Assembly (NCBI GenBank): GCA_028278425.1
Contig: JANQEJ010000146.1
Span: forward strand, 1-64,000
Source: Planctomycetota bacterium
GTDB lineage: Bacteria > Planctomycetota > UBA1135 > GCA-002686595
Direction of reading: 5' to 3'
DNA length: 64,000 nt
Shown here: positions 10,511-19,006 of the stretch, piece by piece
Layout of the letters: every line of letters begins with the position of its first letter
Position numbering within the stretch: the first letter of the stretch is position 1
Translations under genes and position numbers: made by a program
Notes under the pieces: generated by a model
Seen by the model: only the letters and a program-made list of their open reading frames with translations
Told to the model about the DNA's origin: nothing
The model's database searches: none

Positions 10511-12157
10511 ATGGCATCCCGACGCCTTCCGCTCCTCGCCGCCGCGACCGTTCTGCCGGCGACCGCTCTCGCCCAGGAGCCGTCGCCCGGGTTCACGCTC
10601 TCCGCGTCCATCTCGTCGACGAACACGCAGCTCTACGACGAGAGCGGAACGGCGCTCCACGCCTGGTCGAGCACGGCGCTGCCCGGTCTCGCCGTCTACC
10701 TGAACGAGGACGGGAGCCTCGTGCGCTCGATGCACCCGGCCGGGTTCCGCGGCGGGGCGGGCGCCGGCGGACGCGTCCAGGAGATCGCCTGGGACGGGAC
10801 GGTCGAGTGGACGTTCGACTACTACGACTCCGTCGTGCAGCAGCACCACGACATCGAGCCGCTGCCGAACGGCAACGTCCTCCTGATCGCCTGGGAGGAG
10901 AAGACCTTCGCGGAGGCGGTGGCCGCCGGGCGGAACCCGGCGACGATCACCGGCTCCACGTTCATTCCCGACCACATCGTCGAAGTGGAGCCGACCGGCC
11001 CGACGACCGGGAACGTCGTTTGGGAGTGGCACGTGTGGGATCACCTGGTCCAGGACTTCGATCCGACCAAAGCCAACTTCGGCGTGGTGGCCGACCACCC
11101 CGAGCTGATCGACGTCAACTATCCCCCCGGCGCCTCCGGGTTCGGCGACTGGACGCACGCGAACTCCGTCGCCTACAACGCGGGCTACGACCAGGTTGTC
11201 ATCAGCGCGCACGGCTTCGACGAGATCTGGGTGATCGACCACAGCACGACCACCGCCGAGGCGGCCGGCCACACCGGAGGCGCGAGCGGCAAGGGCGGCG
11301 ACCTCCTGTATCGATGGGGCAACCCGGAGGCCTACGGCGCCGGCACGTCTGCGGACCGGATCCTCGGCGGCCAGCACGACACGAACTGGGTCGATCCCGG
11401 ATACCCGGGCGAGGGCAACCTCCTCGTCTTCAACAACGACGCCGGTTCCGGCGGCCCGTTTGGCGGCTCGTGGTCGTCCGTGCTCGAGATCGTCCCGCCG
11501 GTCGACGCGGGTGGCAACTACAGCCTTACGCCGGGCTCGGCCTTTGGGCCGACCGCGCCGGTCTGGGAGTACACCGCGCCGACGCCGACGGACTTCTATT
11601 CCGCTTTCGCGGGCGGCGGAGCGAGCCGGCTGCCGAACGGCAACACGCTGATCACGAGCCCGAACCAGGGCTGGATCTTCGAGGTCGACGCGCAGAAGCG
11701 GATCGTCTGGGAGAAGCTCGGCGTCGGCAACGTCTACAAGGCGCGTCGCTATGAACGCTACCTCTGGACCGACGGGCCCGACAGCGTCTCCGTCGCCACC
11801 GGCGGGAGCGTCGACCTCGATCTCGTCGCCGGCACGGAGCACGCGAGCCGGTTCTTCCTCATGCTGGGCTCGGCGGGCGGCACCTCGCCGGGGCTGACGG
11901 TCGGCGGAGTCCACCTTCCCTTGAACCCTTTCGACGCGTACTTCCTGCTCACCCTGAACCCAACGGGCACGCCGCTGACCCCGTCGCTCGGACCGCTCGA
12001 CGCGCTGGGCAAGGCCACGTCCAAGTTCGTGCTGCCCGCCGGCTTGAGGCCGGCGCTCGCCGGTCTCGTCGTCCATCACGCCTACGGCGTGTTCGACCCC
12101 GTCACCGGCGAGATCTTCCTGGGCAGCAACGCCGAGCCGCTGGCGTTGATTCCGTAG
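10511..12157 (+). CDS. Secreted arylsulfotransferase-family (ASST-like) protein
   Basis: The protein has 548 residues with a signal peptide (RRLPLLAAATVLPATALAQE; cleavage expected after ALA). The body is a beta-propeller with repeated blades such as QQHHDIEPLPNGNVLL, RLPNGNTLITSPNQGWIFEVD and GGQHDTNWVD, matching the arylsulfotransferase fold. Histidines in the HHD and GQHD positions fit the family's active-site region, but the catalytic histidine was not proved. The last 125 residues are a separate beta-rich domain ending LAGLVVHHAYGVFD...SNAEPLALIP, also found at the C-terminus of the protein at 62198. The ATG at 10511 was preferred over an upstream GTG because it starts the signal peptide. 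Confidence 0.75.
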   Translation: MASRRLPLLAAATVLPATALAQEPSPGFTLSASISSTNTQLYDESGTALHAWSSTALPGLAVYLNEDGSLVRSMHPAGFRGGAGAGGRVQEIAWDGTVEWTFDYYDSVVQQHHDIEPLPNGNVLLIAWEEKTFAEAVAAGRNPATITGSTFIPDHIVEVEPTGPTTGNVVWEWHVWDHLVQDFDPTKANFGVVADHPELIDVNYPPGASGFGDWTHANSVAYNAGYDQVVISAHGFDEIWVIDHSTTTAEAAGHTGGASGKGGDLLYRWGNPEAYGAGTSADRILGGQHDTNWVDPGYPGEGNLLVFNNDAGSGGPFGGSWSSVLEIVPPVDAGGNYSLTPGSAFGPTAPVWEYTAPTPTDFYSAFAGGGASRLPNGNTLITSPNQGWIFEVDAQKRIVWEKLGVGNVYKARRYERYLWTDGPDSVSVATGGSVDLDLVAGTEHASRFFLMLGSAGGTSPGLTVGGVHLPLNPFDAYFLLTLNPTGTPLTPSLGPLDALGKATSKFVLPAGLRPALAGLVVHHAYGVFDPVTGEIFLGSNAEPLALIP

Positions 12158-12161
12158 GCCC

Positions 12162-12629
12162 CTAGAGCTGGCCGAGATGGTGCCGCAAGTGCCCGACGTA
12201 GTCGTGCAGGAAGTAGTCGAGCGTCGTCGCCTCGTCCTCCGGCACGGTGCGCCAGGCGATCTTGTGCAGGTTGTGGCGCGTCCGTGGGCGTTCGCGCTCG
12301 TCGGCGGGGATCGCCTCGATGACGCGCGCGAGCTGGAGGTTGAAGCCGCGCCAGAGATCGACGAGCTCCGCCCACGGAGCGTCGGCATAGCGTTGCGCGC
12401 GAACCCATTCGTCCTGGTCGTACGTGGGGAAGACCAAGTCGTCCTGGAACTGCGCGCGGACGAAGCGCTGGTGGTTGTTCGAGGCGGAGTCGATCAGGTG
12501 GCCGATCAGCTCGCGCGGGGACCACTTTCCGGGTGCGCGGTGGACGGCGCTTTGCTCCTCGTCGATGGAGCGGAGGCGCGGGGTGGCGTCCTCGATGGCT
12601 GCGCGCAGGTCGCTGGCGGCGTCGCTCAC
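12162..12629 (-). CDS. DinB-like four-helix metal-binding protein
   Basis: The 155-residue protein matches the DinB/YfiT superfamily: it has the first metal histidine in ELIGHLIDSASNNHQRF and the C-terminal pair in HDYVGHLRHHLGQL, which together would form the three-histidine metal site. Members include thiol-dependent transferases and many proteins of unknown function, so no reaction is assigned. The start is GTG, overlapping the upstream lipoprotein's TGA in GTGA, with GAGGAG as ribosome-binding site. It is the last gene of the long lipA-to-dinB run and converges on the arylsulfotransferase-like gene with 4 bp between stops. Confidence 0.8.
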   Translation of the reverse strand: MSDAASDLRAAIEDATPRLRSIDEEQSAVHRAPGKWSPRELIGHLIDSASNNHQRFVRAQFQDDLVFPTYDQDEWVRAQRYADAPWAELVDLWRGFNLQLARVIEAIPADERERPRTRHNLHKIAWRTVPEDEATTLDYFLHDYVGHLRHHLGQL

Positions 12630-13450
12630 GGCCCGTTCTCCTCGATGGGTTGAGAGTTGATCTCGCGGATGAAGAGGTTTCGGCCGCGGTAGCTTCCGTC
12701 GGGGAGCTCGCGCGGCCAGGCGTAACGCGGGTCGGTCAGGAGCCGGTAGACGTCGGGGTCGCCGCGCTCGACCTTGGCGCGGGTGTTCAGCCGCCACTCG
12801 TGGCCGATCTCGTCGAGCCGGCCGGGGAAGTCCTGCCCGCCGAGGATCGAGGTGAGCGCCCAGTAGACGTACTCGGCCACCTGGCACTCGTACTCGCACG
12901 TCCGGTCGTCGTACGTGTACCACGCGCCGTCGGGGTAGCGGTCGGGCACGCTCTCGAAGTGACCCCCGCGGGCCTTGTCCATCGCGCGGGCGAGCTGGGT
13001 GCCCGGATGCTCCCCGAACACGTCGGGATAGGCCTGCGCATATCCGCCGTGCGTCACGAGGTGCAGGCATTCCTCGAGCGCGACGTCGAACACGCCGCGT
13101 GCGGCGCCCCCGGGGTGCGTCTCCGAGGCCCAAAGGTCTTGCCCCACGCCGACGTCGTCGGGAAGCGCGTCGAAATCGAAGCGATCGACCTCGTCGAAGT
13201 CGCGGAAGAAGAGGAGCATCGCGTTGCGCTCGACCAGCTCGGCGAGCACGCGCGGGTCGTCCGCGACGCCGTCCTCGTCGTTGTCCAGGTACTCGGCGAG
13301 CACGGCGGCCGCGTGCAGCAGCTTGGCGTCGGAGGAGCCCGGGGTCGCGAGGACGCGCACTCCCAGCACGTCCACCTCACGATCGAAGGCGGACGGCGGC
13401 GCGGTCGCGCACGCGGTCAGGAGCAGCGCGCAGGGAAGGAGACGTTTCAC
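12626..13450 (-). CDS. Lipoprotein with HxxxH motif, function unknown
   Basis: This 274-residue protein starts with a GTG-initiated lipoprotein signal (KRLLPCALLLTAC, lipobox LTAC). Residues 50-65 contain a calcium-loop-like acidic stretch (LDNDEDGVADD). Near residue 125 the sequence DVALEECLHLVTHGGY contains a conserved-looking E-ECLHLVTH, resembling a zinc-binding HxxxH site. Aromatic- and acid-rich sequence follows (YTYDDRTCEYECQVAEYVYW), with paired cysteines. I do not recognise a named family. It is translationally coupled at both ends (GTGA at 13447-13450 and 12626-12629). A metal-dependent hydrolase or binding protein is possible but unproven. Confidence 0.7.
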   Translation of the reverse strand: MKRLLPCALLLTACATAPPSAFDREVDVLGVRVLATPGSSDAKLLHAAAVLAEYLDNDEDGVADDPRVLAELVERNAMLLFFRDFDEVDRFDFDALPDDVGVGQDLWASETHPGGAARGVFDVALEECLHLVTHGGYAQAYPDVFGEHPGTQLARAMDKARGGHFESVPDRYPDGAWYTYDDRTCEYECQVAEYVYWALTSILGGQDFPGRLDEIGHEWRLNTRAKVERGDPDVYRLLTDPRYAWPRELPDGSYRGRNLFIREINSQPIEENGP

Positions 13451-13998
13451 AAGGCGGCCTCGATCTCTTCGCGGTGCGCGAACACCTCGGCGGCCAGCCC
13501 CTGGCTGAAGCGCTCGTGGTCGTGCGGGTGCTCGAACCCGCGGTCGGGGGAGAGGTTGAGCAGGAGCGCCCACCAGCCCATCGTCGACTCCCCGCCAAAG
13601 CGGTAGTCCAGGTGGACGCGGTCGTCCGGCCGGTCCGGAGGCGCGAGGGAGAAGGCGAAGCCGTGCTCCTCGTTCAGGGTCGTCGGCACGATGCCGAGCG
13701 TGACGAAGGTCGCCATCGGCTCGACGAATGCGGGGTTCTCCGGCGGTTGCTCGATGCGCGCCACGAAGTCGGGTCCGTCCGGCAGCGTGCCGACCGGCGC
13801 GACGACCTGGAACACGCCGGCGTCGCGGAGGGTCTGGAGCAAGAGATCGGAGTGGTAGGCGTAGCGATACGGCTCGACCTCGACGGTCGCGCGAAACCAC
13901 GCCACGTGGTGATCCGACGCTTCCACCTCGGGCGGGAGCGTGTGGCTGACGCACCCGGCCGGCAACAGCAGGGGAAGGATGCGGAGGAGCCGAGCCAA
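13447..13998 (-). CDS. Predicted lipoprotein of unknown function
   Basis: The 183-residue protein begins with ARLLRILPLLLPAGC, a clear lipoprotein signal (LPAGC). The mature part has alternating beta-strand-like segments (VEVEPYRYAYHSDLLLQTLRDAGVFQVV), similar in style to lipoproteins that form periplasmic ring or sheet domains. No catalytic motif is visible. It follows lipB by 4 bp and overlaps the next lipoprotein gene by GTGA, so it is probably on the same transcript as the dehydrogenase genes. Confidence 0.65.
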   Translation of the reverse strand: MARLLRILPLLLPAGCVSHTLPPEVEASDHHVAWFRATVEVEPYRYAYHSDLLLQTLRDAGVFQVVAPVGTLPDGPDFVARIEQPPENPAFVEPMATFVTLGIVPTTLNEEHGFAFSLAPPDRPDDRVHLDYRFGGESTMGWWALLLNLSPDRGFEHPHDHERFSQGLAAEVFAHREEIEAAL

Positions 13999-14002
13999 AG
14001 CC

Positions 14003-14692
14003 CTAACCCGGCAGGATCGGGAGCTGCATGAAACCCGGCCCCTCGGGCTCGGGCGGCGACTGCAGCGGTTGCGGCGGGGGAAGCTCGAGCTCGAACACGC
14101 GGCAGAAGTGCTTCACCACGAGCACCTCACCCAGCACGTTGGTCGGCGCGAGGTCGACGTGGTCGGCCAGTCGCGTCATCACGTCGGGGTCGAGCCCGCA
14201 CGGGCGGAACGCGCGGAAGGCGCCGAGATCGGTGTGCAGGTTGAGCGCGAAACCGTGGTAGGTCACCCAACGGCTCACCGCGACGCCGATCGACGCGATC
14301 TTCTTGTCGCCGAGCCAGACGCCGGTGAAGCCCTCGCGGCGCTCGCCCGCGAGCTCGAACTCGGAGAGGACTCCGATCAGGACCTCCTCGAGGTCCCGCA
14401 GGTAGCGGTGCAAGTCGCGCCGCTCCTCCGGGAGCTTCAGGATCGGATACGCGACGAGCTGCCCGGGGCCGTGGTACGTGGCCTCGCCGCCGCGCTCGAT
14501 CTCGACGGTCGGGACGTCGACCTCGACGGGAGCCGGCGTTCCGCGCCCGAGCGTGACCACCGATTCGTGCTCGGTCAGGATCAGGACGTCGCCGATCGCG
14601 TCGGACGCGCGCTCTTCGACCAGCTCCTTCTGAAGCTTGTACGCGTCCTCGTATCGGGTGCGGCCCAAACGGCGGACTTCGAGCGTGCTCAC
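14003..14692 (-). CDS. lipB: Lipoyl(octanoyl) transferase LipB
   Basis: The 229-residue enzyme transfers octanoyl groups from acyl carrier protein to lipoyl domains, here presumably those of the E2 encoded 2.7 kb upstream. It has the family motifs RGGEATYHGPGQLVAYPI, the substrate lysine in GDKKIASIGV, and the catalytic cysteine in FRPCGLDP. The length is normal. The GTG start overlaps the E3 stop (GTGA). The C-terminal 25 residues are proline-rich and outside the conserved core. Confidence 0.95.
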   Translation of the reverse strand: MSTLEVRRLGRTRYEDAYKLQKELVEERASDAIGDVLILTEHESVVTLGRGTPAPVEVDVPTVEIERGGEATYHGPGQLVAYPILKLPEERRDLHRYLRDLEEVLIGVLSEFELAGERREGFTGVWLGDKKIASIGVAVSRWVTYHGFALNLHTDLGAFRAFRPCGLDPDVMTRLADHVDLAPTNVLGEVLVVKHFCRVFELELPPPQPLQSPPEPEGPGFMQLPILPG

Positions 14693-16083
14693 TTCTTCTG
14701 GTAGATGTGCACCGCCATCTTGTGCACGGACTCCGCGGCTTCCATCACCGCCTCGGGCAGCGTCGGGTGCGCGTGGATCGTGCGGGCGACGTCTTCGGCC
14801 GTCGCGCCCATCTCGATGGCGAGCGCGGCCTCGGCGATCAACTCGGTGACCTCGGGGCCGACCATGTGGACGCCGAGTAGCTCGTCGGTCTTGGCGTCGG
14901 CGAGCACCTTCACGAAGCCCTCGGTCTCCATCAGGCTCATCGCGCGGCCGGAGGCGGCGAAGGGGAACTGCCCCACCTTGACCTCGTGCCCGTGCTCCTT
15001 GGCTTCGTCCTCGAGCATGCCGACCGACGCCATCTCGGGCGCGGTGAAGATGACGGCCGGCACGCAGCGCGCGTCGTACTCCTCGGCCTGGCCGGCGATG
15101 ACCGCGGCGGCGACAAGGCCCTCCTTCGAGCCCTTGTGGGCGAGCATCGGCTGCCCCGCGATGTCGCCGATCGCGTAGACGTTCGGCACCGACGTGCGCA
15201 TCTGCTTGTCGACCTCGAGGAAGCCCTCCTTTGTCTGGGCGAGGCCGACGTTCTCGAGCCCGAGCCCGTCGGCGAAGGGCCGGCGTCCGACGGTGCAGAG
15301 GATCTGGTCGCACTCGATCGTGTCGTCGCCGCCGTCGCGGCTCTCGACCTTGACGAAGAGCTTGCCGTTGTTCGACTCGTAGCCCTTCGCCGCGTGGCGC
15401 GTGAGCAGCTTGATCTTCTTCTTCTTGAGCGAGCGCTCGACGATCTTGACGCAGTCGCGGTCCTGGCCGGGGAGCGCACCCTCGGTGAACTCCACCACGG
15501 TGACCCGGCTGCCCAGGTTGCGGTAGAGGATGCCCAGCTCGAGGCCGATGTAGCCTCCGCCGATCACCAAGAGGTGCTCGGGCACTCGCGACGGCGCCAG
15601 AGCGCCGGTCGACGACCACACCTTGTCCTCGTCGATGTCGAAGCCGGGGATCGACGACGGCACGGAGCCCGTGGCGATCACGATGTCGTCGCAGGAGAGC
15701 TTCGCATCGCCGACCTGGACCGTGTTCTTGTCGAGGATCTTCGCCGCGCCGATCACGTGCTCGACGCCGTTCTGCTTGAAGAGGACGCCGATGCCGCCGG
15801 TCAAGCGCTTGACGATGCCCGCCTTCCACTCGACGAGCCTCGAGGCGTCGAGCTCCATGCCCGAAACCGTCAGCCCCATCGTCGACGCGTGGCGCACCTT
15901 CTCCATCAGCGCGCCGGCGGCGATCATCGCCTTCGACGGGATGCAGCCGACGTTCAGGCACGTGCCGCCCAGGTACTCCTTCTCGACCACCGTCACCTTC
16001 TGGCCGAGCTGAGCGAGCCGGATGGCGCAGACGTAGCCGGCGGGGCCGGCGCCGATGACGACGACGTTGCGGGGGTTCTTCAT
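14689..16083 (-). CDS. lpdA: Dihydrolipoyl dehydrogenase (E3)
   Basis: The 464-residue flavoprotein reoxidises the dihydrolipoyl arms of the 2-oxoacid dehydrogenase complex and reduces NAD+. It has the FAD-binding GAGPAGYVCA, the redox disulfide in GGTCLNVGCIPSK, the NAD-binding GGGYIGLELG, and the C-terminal His-Glu dyad in HAHPTLPEAV. The start overlaps the stop of the small PspC-domain gene (ATGA) and its stop overlaps lipB (GTGA). Confidence 0.96.
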   Translation of the reverse strand: MKNPRNVVVIGAGPAGYVCAIRLAQLGQKVTVVEKEYLGGTCLNVGCIPSKAMIAAGALMEKVRHASTMGLTVSGMELDASRLVEWKAGIVKRLTGGIGVLFKQNGVEHVIGAAKILDKNTVQVGDAKLSCDDIVIATGSVPSSIPGFDIDEDKVWSSTGALAPSRVPEHLLVIGGGYIGLELGILYRNLGSRVTVVEFTEGALPGQDRDCVKIVERSLKKKKIKLLTRHAAKGYESNNGKLFVKVESRDGGDDTIECDQILCTVGRRPFADGLGLENVGLAQTKEGFLEVDKQMRTSVPNVYAIGDIAGQPMLAHKGSKEGLVAAAVIAGQAEEYDARCVPAVIFTAPEMASVGMLEDEAKEHGHEVKVGQFPFAASGRAMSLMETEGFVKVLADAKTDELLGVHMVGPEVTELIAEAALAIEMGATAEDVARTIHAHPTLPEAVMEAAESVHKMAVHIYQKK

Positions 16084-16280
16084 GAAACCGCGTCTTCCTC
16101 CGGGATCACGATCCAGCAGATGACGTAAGCGAGGATGCCGGTGCCGAAGAAGAGCACCAGGAAGACCCAACCGAGACGGATCAGCGTGACGTCGATGCCG
16201 AAGTAGCGCGCGAAGGCGGCGCACACGCCGCCGACCATGGTGCCGTCCTGCGGGCGCAGGAGCTTCTTCTCGGTACCCAT
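16080..16280 (-). CDS. Small PspC-domain membrane protein
   Basis: This 66-residue protein is essentially one PspC domain: LLRPQDGTMVGGVCAAFARYFGID is followed by a membrane helix (LGWVFLVLFFGTGILAYVICWIVIP). PspC domains occur in envelope-stress proteins and in many stand-alone small proteins. Its ATG shares one base with the E1-alpha stop (TGATG) and its stop overlaps the E3 start (ATGA), so it is translated as part of the dehydrogenase operon. A metabolic role is not implied by the domain itself. Confidence 0.85.
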   Translation of the reverse strand: MGTEKKLLRPQDGTMVGGVCAAFARYFGIDVTLIRLGWVFLVLFFGTGILAYVICWIVIPEEDAVS

Positions 16281-17413
16281 CAGAGCGGAAACTCCCCGTC
16301 GCCGGGCTGCGCGTCGCCCAGGCGTTCGCCGACGCGGATGAAGTCGTTGTACTGCACGCGCAGGTGGCGCGGCACCTCCGCGTAGATGTCCTCGACGAGC
16401 GGCTTGAGCGGCATCGGAGGCGCCGCCTCCTGGGTGTGGATCTCGTCGTCGATCTCGCGGAAGAGCTCGTCTTCGATCCGCTGCGCCTCGCCCCCGGCGA
16501 GCACGCCGCGCTGTTCCAGGAAGCGCGAGAACCGGGCCAGCGGGTCCCTCGCGGCCCAGGCCGCCGTCTCCTCTTCGCTGCGGTACTTGGTCGGGTCGTC
16601 GGAGCTCGAGTGGCCGAGCATCCGATAAGTCCGGACGATCAAGAGCGACGGCCCCTCGCCGCGGCGCGCGCGTTCGACGAGCGCGCGCATCGCCTGGAAG
16701 CAGGCGAGCACGTCGTTGCCGTCGACCTCGTGCCCGGGAATGCCGTAGGCGACGCCCTTGTCCGCGTAGGACCCGGTGGCGGTCTGCGCCTGCGACGGCA
16801 CCGAGATCGCCCAGCCGTTGTCGACGCACACGAAGACCGCCGGCACCTTCCAGACGCCGGCGAAGTTCATCCCGCTGTGGAAGCCGTTCGAGCTCGTCGC
16901 GCCGTCGCCGAAGTAGATGCCGTGCACCGCGTCCTCGCCGCGGTGCTTGGTGGCGAAGGCCGCGCCGACGCCGTGCGGGATCTGCGTGCCGATGACCGAC
17001 GACCAGCTCGGGTAGTTCGAGCCCTTGTGCTGGAAGTGGTTGCACATCTGGCGGCCCTTCGCGGTGTCGCCCGAGTTGCAGTACATCTGTGCGATGTATT
17101 CGGCGAGCGGCAGGCCGCGCATCAGCGCCGCGCCGCCCTCGCGCAATCCCGACCAGAGCCAATCCTTCGCGCCGAGCGCGGCGGCGGTGCCGATCATCGC
17201 CGCCTCCTGCCCCAGCATCGAGCCGACGAAACCGATGCGGCCGGCGCGCTGGAGCTTGAGCATCCGCTGGTCCACGCAGCGCACGCGCGCCATGTGTACG
17301 TAGAGCTCGCGCAGGTAGGCGTCGTCGACACCGTCGGGCAGCGCTTCGACCGCGCGGCCCTCCTCGTCGACGATGCGCTCGTGGATGCTCAGGGCGGGGT
17401 CCGTGATCGTCAC
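16280..17413 (-). CDS. 2-oxoacid dehydrogenase E1 component alpha subunit, copy 1
   Basis: The 377-residue protein has the thiamine-diphosphate motif GDGATSSNGFHSG followed by VFVCVDN. The usual NN pair reads DN here, but the second asparagine, the Mg2+ ligand in the family, is kept. YRMLGHSSSDDPTKYR is the conserved regulatory-loop region. It resembles branched-chain or pyruvate dehydrogenase E1-alpha; substrate choice cannot be read from the sequence. A second E1-alpha (20002-21120) is encoded two genes away, and both proteins end in GDGEFPL, suggesting duplication. The GTG start overlaps the E2 stop. There is only one E1-beta gene for the two alphas. Confidence 0.9.
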   Translation of the reverse strand: MTITDPALSIHERIVDEEGRAVEALPDGVDDAYLRELYVHMARVRCVDQRMLKLQRAGRIGFVGSMLGQEAAMIGTAAALGAKDWLWSGLREGGAALMRGLPLAEYIAQMYCNSGDTAKGRQMCNHFQHKGSNYPSWSSVIGTQIPHGVGAAFATKHRGEDAVHGIYFGDGATSSNGFHSGMNFAGVWKVPAVFVCVDNGWAISVPSQAQTATGSYADKGVAYGIPGHEVDGNDVLACFQAMRALVERARRGEGPSLLIVRTYRMLGHSSSDDPTKYRSEEETAAWAARDPLARFSRFLEQRGVLAGGEAQRIEDELFREIDDEIHTQEAAPPMPLKPLVEDIYAEVPRHLRVQYNDFIRVGERLGDAQPGDGEFPL

Positions 17414-18987
17414 AGCGACAAGAGGCCGGGATTCTCCAGCAGCTCCTTCATGTAGACCAGGAAGCGCGCGGCCGACGCGCCGTCGACCAAGCGGTGGTCG
17501 ACGCTGATCGAGAGGTTCATGTAGTGGCGGACGCCGATCTCGTCGCCGTTCGGGGTCTCGATGACGCCGGGGCGCTTGACGATGCGGTGCACGCCGAGGA
17601 TACCGACCTCGGGGAAATTGATGATCGGCGTGGCGAGGGTGCCGCCGATGTTGCCGGCGTTCGTGATCGTGAAGGTGCCGCCCTGGAGCTCCTCGGGCTT
17701 CACCTTGCCCTCCCGGGTGCGCTCGGCCAGCTCGCCGAGCTCGGCTCCGAGCTGCAGGAGACCCTTGGACTGCACCTCGGGGATCACGGGAACGATCAGG
17801 CCGTTCTTCGTGTCCGTCGCGATGCCCAGGTTGACGTAGTGGTACGTGACGATCTCGTTCGTCGACTCGTCGAGCTGGCTGTTGAGCTCGGGGAACTTGA
17901 AGAGGGCGTTCGCGCACGCCTTCATGATGAAGGGCATGTAGGTGACCTTGATGCCCTGCTCGGCGCCGATCGCCTTGGCCTTCTTGCGCAGCGCGACGAG
18001 GTCGGTGACGTCGAGCTCCTCCACCACGGTGAAGTGCGTGGCGGTGAACTTGGAGCGCGCCATCGCCTCGGCGATCTTGCGGCGCACGCCGCGGAACGCG
18101 ACGCGGGTCTCGCGCTCGCCGACGGGGATCGCCACCGGGGGCGCGGCGGCGCGGGCGAGGGCCGGCGTCGCCGGAGCGGCAACGGCGGCGGCGCCGCCGC
18201 TCTCGAAGAAGGCCTCGACGTCCTTGCGGCGGATGACGCCGTTGCGGCCGGTTCCGGAGACCTGGCTCAGGTCGACGCCGAGGTCGCGCGCGACGCGCCG
18301 CGCGCTCGGGACGGCGAGGACCTTGCCGTTCCCGCGGCCGTTGCCCGACGGAGTCGCCATCGGTGCGGCGGCGGGAGCAGGCGTTGAAGTCGCGGGAGCG
18401 GCGGCGGCGCCAACCGACGCCATGGCCGGCGCGGCCGCGCCCGCCGTTTCGAGGTGGAAGAGCACCGTGCCGATCGGGACGACCTCACCCGGTTGCACGA
18501 GGATCTTGGCGATGCGGCCCGGCGCCGGCGCGGGCACCTCGACGGTCGCCTTGTCTGTCATCACCTCGACCACGGGTTGGTGCTCCTCGACCGTCACGCC
18601 CTCCGCGACGAGCCACTGCACGATCTCGCCTTCGGCGATCCCCTCGCCGACGTCGGGGAGCTGGAACTCGATCGTCGCGCCGCCGCCCGAGGGCGCCGGC
18701 GCCACCGCCGCGGGCGCTTCCACCGACGGCGCAGCCGCCGGTGCGGCGGCGCCCGCCTCGAGTACGAAGATCACGCTCCCGACGGGCACCACGTCGCCCT
18801 CGTTCGCGCGGAACTCGGTGATCGTGCCGGCCTGCGGTGCGGGCACCTCGACCGTGGCCTTGTCGGTCATCACCTCGACGACCGGCTGGTGCTCCTCGAC
18901 GGCGTCGCCGACGGCGACCAGCCACTTGACGATCTCGCCCTCCGCGATGCCTTCGCCGACGTCGGGCAGCTTGAACTCCAGTGCCAT
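17410..18987 (-). CDS. 2-oxoacid dehydrogenase E2 acyltransferase with two lipoyl domains
   Basis: The 525-residue core subunit carries two lipoyl domains (lipoylated lysines in MTDKATVEV near residues 43 and 144), joined by Ala/Pro-rich linkers. A peripheral subunit-binding domain follows (about 217-255, PSARRVARDLGVDL...GRNGVIRRKDV), then the catalytic domain (about 290-525) with the active-site HRLVDG. The two lipoyl domains are nearly identical in their cores, so internal duplication is likely. The gene lies between E1-beta (19 bp upstream) and E1-alpha copy 1 (overlapping). The linkers explain the long low-complexity stretch around 18360-18760. Confidence 0.95.
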   Translation of the reverse strand: MALEFKLPDVGEGIAEGEIVKWLVAVGDAVEEHQPVVEVMTDKATVEVPAPQAGTITEFRANEGDVVPVGSVIFVLEAGAAAPAAAPSVEAPAAVAPAPSGGGATIEFQLPDVGEGIAEGEIVQWLVAEGVTVEEHQPVVEVMTDKATVEVPAPAPGRIAKILVQPGEVVPIGTVLFHLETAGAAAPAMASVGAAAAPATSTPAPAAAPMATPSGNGRGNGKVLAVPSARRVARDLGVDLSQVSGTGRNGVIRRKDVEAFFESGGAAAVAAPATPALARAAAPPVAIPVGERETRVAFRGVRRKIAEAMARSKFTATHFTVVEELDVTDLVALRKKAKAIGAEQGIKVTYMPFIMKACANALFKFPELNSQLDESTNEIVTYHYVNLGIATDTKNGLIVPVIPEVQSKGLLQLGAELGELAERTREGKVKPEELQGGTFTITNAGNIGGTLATPIINFPEVGILGVHRIVKRPGVIETPNGDEIGVRHYMNLSISVDHRLVDGASAARFLVYMKELLENPGLLSL

Positions 18988-19006
18988 GTTCGCTCTTTGG
19001 TTCCTT

